Under the pieces are notes generated by a model. That model was given only the letters and a program-made list of their open reading frames with translations, did not search any database and had not been told where the DNA came from. This document shows, in pieces, positions 14,427 through 20,515 of a stretch of DNA of 34,361 nucleotides. This DNA is from Amycolatopsis taiwanensis DSM 45107 (GTDB lineage Bacteria; Actinomycetota; Actinomycetes; Mycobacteriales; Pseudonocardiaceae). A program made the position numbers and the translations under genes. The DNA is taken from positions 16,038 to 50,398 of the forward strand of contig NZ_KI912598.1 of the NCBI RefSeq assembly GCF_000519205.1, given 5' to 3'. Numbering within the stretch: the stretch's first letter is position 1; every line of letters begins with the position of its first letter.

Positions 14427-15971
14427 TCAGGACTGTTCGAACAGGCGCATGGGGTCCGGCGCGTCGAAGCACAGGGCGGGATCGACGCGGGCCCGTACCT
14501 GCCGGACCAGTGCCCGTCCGCCCCGCCAGTCCCCGGGCCGGAGGGTGATGGACCCGCCGTGGGAGCCGAACAGATGCAGGATCGGCAGCTGGCCGTCGGT
14601 CTGCTCGACGCCGACCCCGGCGAGATCGTCGTAGCGCACCACGGACACCGGCACGGGGCTGTCTCCGTAGAACGTCGAAAGCCCCTCGTCGCCGACGACC
14701 AGGCGGAGCCCGCGCGGCGCGGTCGAACCGACCAGCGCACGCCTGGCCTCCCTACCGGGTACGGCGGGCAGCGGGCTGCCCGGCAGTTCGGGCAGGTCCG
14801 CGGGCAGGTGGCGTTCGGGCGCGCACAGTACCAGCCGTGCGGCCAGTTCCCGGGCGGCCTTGGCGACCTCACGCGCGGTCAGGCCGCGCAGGACCAGGTC
14901 CTGGTGCTCGGCCGCCGACGGCCAACCGGTGAGCTCGCTCATCGCCGCGTCGAACGCGCGATAGTGCGCGAAGCCGGGCTCGGCCACCTGCTCGGCGAGT
15001 CCGGCCCGGTCGGCCGCGATCTCCTCCGGGGTCGGCCCGGTCCGGCCCAGCTCGGCCACCTCGGCGCGGATCGCCGCGACGACCCGCGCCGCGTACTTGT
15101 CCCCTACGTCGGTGCCGAAGCCGAGCACCGCGCGCCGCGGGCCGATCAGCTGGTGGTCGAAGCCGATGTCGTAGACGAGTCCTTCCAGATGCCGCAGCCG
15201 GTCGGTCAGGCGCGCGACCAGAACGCCGGCGGCGCAGGCCATCGGCGCGGTCCAGGAAACCAGCGCGCAGCCCACGACGCCGTTGGGGATCGCGGTCCTG
15301 GCCGGTGCCGCGAGTTCGAAGGGGCGGATCGCGGGGGGTCGCCGCCGCGGGCCGTCGGCCAGCGGCAGGCGCAGCCCGGCCGGGGGCGGGCCGGACAGCA
15401 CGAGCGCGGCGTTGCCGCGGTGGAACCACTCCGCACACCACTCGGCCACGCGCTGCGCATCGGCCCGGATCGGGGCCACCTGCACGTTGCCGGCCAGGCC
15501 GAACGCCCGGTTGCCGAACCACAGTGACGACGGCAGCCAGGAGACCACGCCCGGTCCGTCGCCGCGTTGCTCGGCCATCAGCACGCCGCGCTCCACCTCG
15601 AGCGGAGCCGTGTTGAGGTGGCTCAGGCCGGCGCAGATCCGGTGGAGGTGCTCGGTGACCGTCTCCGGGCTACTCGTGACGTCGAAACTGGTGTGCAGGA
15701 CTTCGGTGCTCGCGTTGTTCTCGTAATGCGCGGTGCGCACCGTCCGCATCGCAAGATGCTCGACGAGGTGGGTGATACCGGTTTCCAGGAACGTCTCGTG
15801 TGCGAGCCCGACCCCGAAGATGAGACTCGCGCTCAGCCGCCCCGTGCCCGTGTTCCAGAACACCGGTACCCCGTCGACCTCGGTGCGGTGAACTTCGGGG
15901 AGTGACGGGGCGACGGTGCCGCTGAGTTCGCTCAATTCCTCCCCCAGAAGGGTTAACCACCAGGCGTTCAT
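14427..15971 (-). CDS. M16-family metallopeptidase homologue with extra C-terminal domain
   Basis: The inverted zinc motif HLVEH is at residues 68-72 of the 514-residue form starting at ATG 15971, with a candidate third ligand in LEVERGVLMAE (Glu near 127). The HxxEH-to-Glu distance, about 55, is shorter than the 70-76 usual in pitrilysin/MPP-type enzymes. A second M16-like half (about 200-390) follows. The last 95 or so residues (from about ALVGSTAPRGLRLV) look like a compact beta domain reminiscent of a PH fold, which is unusual for M16. The frame is open 21 codons upstream, but ATG 15971 gives the more natural N-terminus. Substrate unknown. It is divergent from murA. Confidence 0.7.
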   Translation of the reverse strand: MNAWWLTLLGEELSELSGTVAPSLPEVHRTEVDGVPVFWNTGTGRLSASLIFGVGLAHETFLETGITHLVEHLAMRTVRTAHYENNASTEVLHTSFDVTSSPETVTEHLHRICAGLSHLNTAPLEVERGVLMAEQRGDGPGVVSWLPSSLWFGNRAFGLAGNVQVAPIRADAQRVAEWCAEWFHRGNAALVLSGPPPAGLRLPLADGPRRRPPAIRPFELAAPARTAIPNGVVGCALVSWTAPMACAAGVLVARLTDRLRHLEGLVYDIGFDHQLIGPRRAVLGFGTDVGDKYAARVVAAIRAEVAELGRTGPTPEEIAADRAGLAEQVAEPGFAHYRAFDAAMSELTGWPSAAEHQDLVLRGLTAREVAKAARELAARLVLCAPERHLPADLPELPGSPLPAVPGREARRALVGSTAPRGLRLVVGDEGLSTFYGDSPVPVSVVRYDDLAGVGVEQTDGQLPILHLFGSHGGSITLRPGDWRGGRALVRQVRARVDPALCFDAPDPMRLFEQS

Positions 15972-16078
15972 CGTTCCGAGAGCGCGTAGTGTTTCACACT
16001 TTCGGCTGGTTTGCGCCGCCAATGTGGAGGGCATGCCCGGCCGAGGCTGGGGACGCCCGGGCAGGCATTATGTCGGCC
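15972..16078. promoter_or_regulatory. Divergent promoter region between the M16 gene and murA
   Basis: The 107-nt gap contains the palindrome AGTGT-TTC-ACACT (15988-16000). CATTAT (16066-16071) lies 7 nt before the murA ATG and could be the -10 of a leaderless murA transcript, since no Shine-Dalgarno is visible there. The palindrome is a candidate operator. No regulator can be named. Confidence 0.4.
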
Positions 16079-17353
16079 ATGAGCGAGCACTTCGACGTGC
16101 ATGGCGGTGCCCGGCTGGTCGGCGAGGTCGAGGTTGTCGGGGCAAAGAACAGTGTCCTCAAGCTGATGGCGGCTGCGCTGCTCGCCGAGGGCACCACGAC
16201 GATCACCAACTGTCCGCAGATCCTGGACGTCCCGCTGATGGCGGACGTGCTGCGCAGCGTCGGCTGCGAGGTCACCATCGACGGCGACACCGCCCAGATC
16301 ACCACCCCGAGCGAGCTCTCGCACCGCGCCGACTCGCCCGCGATGGGCAAGCTGCGCGCGTCGGTGTGCGTCCTCGGTCCGCTGGTGGGCCGGCTGAAGC
16401 GGGCCGTGGTCGCGTTGCCGGGCGGCGACGCGATCGGCTCACGGCCGCTGGACATGCACCAGAACGGCCTGCGCGCGCTCGGCGCGACCAGCTCGATCGA
16501 GCACGGTTGCGTGGTGGCCAAGGCCGACGAGCTGCGCGGCGCCCAGATCTGGCTCGACTTCCCGAGCGTCGGCGCCACCGAGAACATCCTGATGGCCGCG
16601 GTGCTCGCGGAGGGCACCACGGTGATCGACAACGCCGCCCGTGAGCCGGAGATCGCCGACATCTGCACAATGCTCGTCCAGATGGGCGCCAAGATCGAGG
16701 GCGCGGGCACCTCGACGCTGACCGTGCACGGCGTGGAAGAGCTGCACCCGACCGAGCACCGGGTGATCGGCGACCGGATCGTCGGCGCCACCTGGGCCTT
16801 CGCGGCCGCGATGACGCGCGGGGACCTCACCGTCCGCGGGGTGAACCCGCATCATTTGGACCTCGTGCTGGACAAGCTGAGGCTGGCCGGGGCGGAGGTC
16901 ACGCCGTTCGACGACGAGGGCTTCCGGGTCGTGCAGGGGAACCGGCCCAAGGCGGTCGACTTCGTGACGCTGCCCTATCCGGGGTTCGCCACCGACCTGC
17001 AGCCGTTCGCGGTCGCCCTGTCCGCGGTCTCCGAGGGCACTTCGATGATCACCGAGAACGTCTACGAGGCCCGGTTCCGGTTCATCGACGAGATGGTCCG
17101 GATGGGCGCGGACGCGCGGACGGACGGCCATCACGCGGTGGTGCGCGGGGTCGAAACCCTCTCCAGCGCACCGGTCTGGGCGTCGGACATCCGGGCCGGA
17201 GCCGGGCTGGTGCTGGCCGGCCTGTGCGCCGACGGCGTCACCGAGGTCTGGGACGTGTTCCACATCGACCGTGGCTACCCGCACTTCGTGGAGAACCTGA
17301 ACCGTCTCGGCGCCCGGATCGACCGGGTGCATGGGGAAGGCGAACGGATCTAG
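16079..17353 (+). CDS. murA: UDP-N-acetylglucosamine 1-carboxyvinyltransferase
   Basis: MurA transfers enolpyruvate from PEP to UDP-GlcNAc, the first committed step of peptidoglycan synthesis. The 424-residue protein has the N-terminal KN motif (K23 in VVGAKNSVLK) and the SVGATENILMA block. At the position of the catalytic and fosfomycin-alkylated cysteine (E. coli C115, in GGCTIGARP) the sequence reads GGDAIGSRP. Asp117 is encoded by GAC at 16427-16429. This is the natural mycobacterial-type replacement, so intrinsic fosfomycin resistance is expected. The frame is open 30 codons upstream, but ATG 16079 matches homologues. Order and strand follow those around Rv1315. Confidence 0.96.
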   Translation: MSEHFDVHGGARLVGEVEVVGAKNSVLKLMAAALLAEGTTTITNCPQILDVPLMADVLRSVGCEVTIDGDTAQITTPSELSHRADSPAMGKLRASVCVLGPLVGRLKRAVVALPGGDAIGSRPLDMHQNGLRALGATSSIEHGCVVAKADELRGAQIWLDFPSVGATENILMAAVLAEGTTVIDNAAREPEIADICTMLVQMGAKIEGAGTSTLTVHGVEELHPTEHRVIGDRIVGATWAFAAAMTRGDLTVRGVNPHHLDLVLDKLRLAGAEVTPFDDEGFRVVQGNRPKAVDFVTLPYPGFATDLQPFAVALSAVSEGTSMITENVYEARFRFIDEMVRMGADARTDGHHAVVRGVETLSSAPVWASDIRAGAGLVLAGLCADGVTEVWDVFHIDRGYPHFVENLNRLGARIDRVHGEGERI

Positions 17354-17368
17354 GGTCCTGTATCGAAG

Positions 17369-17600
17369 CCGCCCCAGAACCCACCCTGAACCCAGAACTC
17401 ACCCACCTCAACCCAGAACTCACCCTCCCCAGCCGGGGACACGCCAACACTTGGCGCGTCCCCGGCTCAGGCACCCGAGTTCCCGGTCCAGGCACCCGCG
17501 TCCCCGGCTCAGGCACCCGAGTTCCCGGTCCAGGCACCCGAGTTCCCAGTCCAGGCGCGCGTGTCCCCGGTCCATGCACTTGAGTTCCGGGTTGGGAACA
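17369..17600 (+). repeat. 21-bp repeat locus 1, left part (forward remnants then reverse units)
   Basis: Two decayed forward units with core AACCCAGAACTCACC lie 21 bp apart before the hairpin at 17431. After it, six units in reverse orientation (core GTCCCCGGCTCAGGCACC) start at 17458, 17479, 17500, 17521, 17542 and 17563, exactly 21 bp apart, with a degenerate seventh at 17584. Units differ by a few substitutions. The unit is the reverse complement of the family found at 17681-18066 and 26690-27021. Confidence 0.85.
17431..17467 (+). terminator. 17-bp stem hairpin after murA
   Basis: Arm AGCCGGGGACACGCCAA (17431-17447) pairs with TTGGCGCGTCCCCGGCT (17451-17467) over 17 positions with a single A-C mismatch and the 3-nt loop CAC. 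It lies 78 nt after the murA stop. Its arm has the same sequence as the 21-bp repeat units around it. It probably works as an intrinsic terminator without a U-tract. Confidence 0.7.
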
Positions 17601-17680
17601 ACAGATACCGAAGGCCGGATTACCCCGGCAAGGCACGCCGCCAGAACCGTCCCACCTCCGCACCGACGCGACGAACTCGT

Positions 17681-18066
17681 GAACCAGGGACACGGGCTCC
17701 TGGACCGGGGACACAGCTGCCCGAACCGGGGACACAGCCGCCTGGACCGGGGACACAGCCGCCTGAAACGGGGACACAGCTGCCCGAACCCGGGGACACG
17801 GGCTCCTGAACCGGGAACACAGGCTCCTGAACCGGGGACACAGCCGCCTGAAACGGGGACACAGCTGCCCGAACCGCGGGGACACAGCCGCCTGGACCGG
17901 GGACACAGCCGCCCGAACCGGGGACACAGCCGCCTGGACCGGGGACACAGCCGCCTGAAACGGGGACACAGCTGCCCGAACCGGGGACACGGGCTCCTGA
18001 ACCGGGAACACAGGCTCCTGAACCGGGGACACAGCCGCCTGAAACGGGGACACAGCCGCCTGGATT
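17681..18066 (+). repeat. 21-bp repeat locus 1, right part (18 forward units)
   Basis: Eighteen head-to-tail units with core CCGGGGACACAG and variable second half (CCGCCTGAA, CTGCCCGAA or GGCTCCTGAA) start at 17681 and recur every 21 bp, with single 22-bp and 23-bp units at 17786 and 17871. A block of about 115 bp near 17750-17868 recurs almost exactly at 17942-18057, an offset of 192 bp, so the array has grown by segmental duplication. Long frames in both strands (about 245 and 340 codons) arise only because 21 is a multiple of 3. The two length-variant units break the reading phase. Confidence 0.9.
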
Positions 18067-18103
18067 AGGTCTCCTGCCGGCCGCAAGGAACAGTTTCTCG
18101 TTT

Positions 18104-18150
18104 GTAACCTCAGATAATGCGGCTGTAACACCCTGTCACGCGAACGTAAT
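18104..18150 (+). promoter_or_regulatory. Probable GlnR operator upstream of amtB
   Basis: Five half-sites lie about 10-11 bp apart: GTAAC (18104), TAATG (18115), GTAAC (18125), GTCAC (18135) and GTAAT (18146). The actinobacterial GlnR site is a series of GTnAC-like and GAAAC-like half-sites with 6-nt gaps, so spacing and sequence fit, although the GAAAC-type sites are poor. Location upstream of an ammonium transporter gene agrees with nitrogen control. The amtB start is about 210 nt downstream, with structured repeat copy 2 in between. Confidence 0.5.
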
Positions 18151-18170
18151 ACCAAGCTGGGCACACTCTG

Positions 18171-18312
18171 TTGTTCAGAACGTGTGCGGGTAGCCAGACC
18201 GTGGCATCCGTTGTCGGCTGCCGGTCGAGCACGGCGGCGGCCTGCCTCCCCGCCCACGTGCAGCGTTGTTGTCTGTCACCATGGGCGTCGATCTTGCGTA
18301 TTGAGTGGCGCC
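18171..18312 (+). repeat. Structured roughly 130-bp repeat, copy 2 (amtB leader)
   Basis: Same family as 12764-12890 and the inverse of 31655-31795. Outer stem: CGTGTGCGGG (18181-18190) pairs with CCCGCCCACG (18249-18258), 9 of 10 positions. Hairpin GCCA/TGGC encloses GACCG. Central stem: GGCTGCCG (18216-18223) pairs with CGGCGGCC (18235-18242), 8 bp with one G-U. The element lies between the GlnR-like sites and the amtB start, so it would be in the amtB 5' untranslated region. Its role is unknown. Confidence 0.5.
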
Positions 18313-18359
18313 CATTCCTTCGCTGTCCGTGAAATAGACCACGCGGAAGGGGTGAGGGT

Positions 18360-19799
18360 ATGTCCCCCTATCCCCCTTGGTTGAGCGCCGGGGACAACGC
18401 CTGGCAACTCATGGCCGCCACGCTGGTCGGGCTGATGAGCCTGCCGGGAATCACCGTTCTCTACGCCGGGATCGTGCAGAAGAAGTGGGCGGTGAACACC
18501 ATGTTGATGGCGTTCACCGGTTTTTCCCTGGTGCTTCTCGTGTGGGTTCTGTGGGGTTTCAACATGGGCTTCGGCCAGCCGTTGAAACTCGGGCCCGGCA
18601 TTCTGAGCGCGTTCATCGGGGTGCCGAAGACGCTGCTCGGTGACAATACGCAGCACCAGGCGACCATTCCGTTGCTGTCCGGCCTGATGCCCGACTTCCG
18701 GTTCTCCCAGACGACGCTGGCCTACTTCCAGTTCGTGTTCGCGGCCATCACCCCGCTGCTGTTCCTCGGCAGCGTCGTCGGCCGGATCAACTTCCGGGTG
18801 TGGCTGCTGTTCGTACCGTTGTGGTCGACGCTGGCCTACTCGGTCAACGCCTTCCTGCTGTGGGGTGGCGGCTGGTGGGCGCAGCGCGGCTCGCTGGACT
18901 ACAGCGGCGGCTACGTGATCCACCTCGCCGCGGGCACTTCGGGGTTCGTCGCGGCGGCGGTGATCGGCCCGCGGCTGGCGCGCGACCGGGCTCGCGCGGT
19001 GCCGAACAACCTGCCGCTGGCCGCGGTCGGTGCGGGCATCCTGTGGCTGGGCTGGAACGGGTTCAACGGTGGTGACCCGTACTTCGCGGGCGCGGACGCC
19101 TCGACGGCCGTGATCAACACCAACCTGGCGACCGCGACCGCCCTGATCACCTGGCTGATCATGGACATGTGCTTCGGCGTGGAGCGCAAGCCGAACTTCC
19201 TGGGCGCGATCAACGGAATGATCACCGGGCTGGTCGCGATCACCCCCGCCGCCGGGTTCGTGAACGGCCTCGGCGCGCTGCTGATCGGATTGATCGCCTC
19301 GTCCGTGGTCTGGCTGTCCTGGAACAAGCTGGGCCGGACGCGGCTGTTCAAGCGGGTGGACGACGCGCTCGGAGTGGTGCACACCCACGGTGTCGCCGGG
19401 CTGTGCGGTGGCCTGCTGGTCGGCTTTCTGGCTGATCCGAATATCGTCGTCTACGTCGGCGAGAACGGTGCCGCCAACACTTCCTACGCCGGGCTTTTCT
19501 ACGGGAACCCGAAACAGTTGCTCTGGCAGGCCGGCGCGGCACTGACCGTCATCGTCTGGGACGCGCTGATCACCTTCCTCATCCTGCGATTTCTCGGCCT
19601 GTTCATGAAGCTGCGGGCGCCGGAGGCCGTGCTGGAATCCGGTGACCCGGCGGTGCATGACGAGGAGGCCTACCCGGTGGAATCCGTCATCACCGGTCCG
19701 ACTCGCAAGCCCGCTGCCCCGGCACCGCCGGCGCCTGCGGGCAAGGAGAAGTCGGAAGGCTCATCGACGGCCTCGCGAGCAGGCCAGGAGCGGTCATGA
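18360..19799 (+). CDS. amtB: Ammonium transporter (AmtB family)
   Basis: A trimeric membrane channel for NH3/NH4+ uptake. The 479-residue protein has eleven hydrophobic segments. The conserved pore histidines are H188 in GGYVIHLAAGTSG and H343 in VHTHGVAGLCGG. The C-terminal tail of about 60 residues after the last span is long and rich in Pro, Ala and Glu. ATG 18360 follows GAAGGGGTGAGGG. In many actinobacteria amtB is followed by glnB/glnK and glnD. Here those genes are absent and a converging exporter gene follows. Probable GlnR sites upstream suggest induction under nitrogen limitation. Its stop overlaps the stop of the converging gene in TCATGA. Confidence 0.93.
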   Translation: MSPYPPWLSAGDNAWQLMAATLVGLMSLPGITVLYAGIVQKKWAVNTMLMAFTGFSLVLLVWVLWGFNMGFGQPLKLGPGILSAFIGVPKTLLGDNTQHQATIPLLSGLMPDFRFSQTTLAYFQFVFAAITPLLFLGSVVGRINFRVWLLFVPLWSTLAYSVNAFLLWGGGWWAQRGSLDYSGGYVIHLAAGTSGFVAAAVIGPRLARDRARAVPNNLPLAAVGAGILWLGWNGFNGGDPYFAGADASTAVINTNLATATALITWLIMDMCFGVERKPNFLGAINGMITGLVAITPAAGFVNGLGALLIGLIASSVVWLSWNKLGRTRLFKRVDDALGVVHTHGVAGLCGGLLVGFLADPNIVVYVGENGAANTSYAGLFYGNPKQLLWQAGAALTVIVWDALITFLILRFLGLFMKLRAPEAVLESGDPAVHDEEAYPVESVITGPTRKPAAPAPPAPAGKEKSEGSSTASRAGQERS

Positions 19800-20417
19800 A
19801 TCCGCGGCCAGGGCGATGCCGAAGCCGATCAGCGCGGTGCCGGTGACCGCGTCGAGGGTGCGGCGCACCTTCCGCCGCTGGAGCAGGGCGCGGATACGGT
19901 GCACCAGAAGCATCAGCACCAGCAACCAGATTCCGCCGAGTACCACGACCGTGTAGGCGAGGACGAGCGCGTCCCAGGTCGTGGCGTGTTCGGGGTTGAG
20001 AAACTGCGGGAGCACCGACAGGTACAGCGCGAGCACCTTCGGATTGGTGATGTTGGACAGGAATCCCTCGCGCCAGCGGCGGAACCCGGAACTGCGCGAA
20101 CCCAGTGCGTCGGACATCCGGTAGTCACCGCGCCGCGCGGCACGCAGGGCCTGGAAGCCGAGGTAGCACAGGTAGGCCACGCCGGCCCAGCGCAGGGTGA
20201 CGAACAGTGGCTGTGACCGCACGATCAGCGCGCCCAGCCCGAGGGCCACGGCCGTGCCCTGCACGAAATTGCCGGCGGCGATCCCGGCGATGGCGAGCAG
20301 ACCGCCCCGCGTGCCACCCGCGAGGGCGTTTTTGAGGGTGACCATCGTGTCCGGGCCCGGCGCGAGGACGACCAGTACGACGAAAATCAGGTAAGTGCCA
20401 TAGGAAGTCCACGTCAC
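19794..20417 (-). CDS. LysE/RhtB-family amino-acid exporter
   Basis: A 207-residue membrane protein with about six hydrophobic segments and the family N-terminus (VVLAPGPDTMVTLKNAL, containing PGPD). This group exports amino acids or related metabolites by proton exchange. The substrate cannot be read from sequence. The GTG start is at 20417. It is divergent from the ethylmalonyl-CoA mutase gene and convergent with amtB, the two stop codons sharing TCATGA (19794-19799), so there is no room for a terminator between them. Confidence 0.85.
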   Translation of the reverse strand: MTWTSYGTYLIFVVLVVLAPGPDTMVTLKNALAGGTRGGLLAIAGIAAGNFVQGTAVALGLGALIVRSQPLFVTLRWAGVAYLCYLGFQALRAARRGDYRMSDALGSRSSGFRRWREGFLSNITNPKVLALYLSVLPQFLNPEHATTWDALVLAYTVVVLGGIWLLVLMLLVHRIRALLQRRKVRRTLDAVTGTALIGFGIALAADS

Positions 20418-20515
20418 GGGCGCTCAGGTTACCGCCGTTCGTGCCGATTTCACCTCGTGCAGCGCAAGTTACCGAAAAGTAGGATTAGGCAGAACCCCAA
20501 GGCTGGAGGCGCGCC

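Noticed and set aside
17331..18068. A 245-codon plus-strand frame with RGHS-rich repeats
   Set aside because: By-product of the same array. It starts inside the end of murA and has neither a start signal nor conserved composition outside the repeats.
17238..18257. A 339-codon minus-strand frame with VSPVQAA-like heptads
   Set aside because: It is the translation of the 21-bp array. At the 22-bp and 23-bp units the same repeat is read in another phase (CPRFR-like) and then back, so no protein sequence is conserved. It also overlaps murA and has no ribosome-binding site.
18361..19799. glnK/glnD partner genes of amtB
   Set aside because: Looked for after amtB. The next gene is a converging LysE-type exporter and no PII-like sequence is present in the window.
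20418..20515. Cobalamin riboswitch upstream of the mutase gene
   Set aside because: The 98-nt gap is too short for the known element and no B12-box-like block is visible. TTACCG occurs twice there but without clear meaning.
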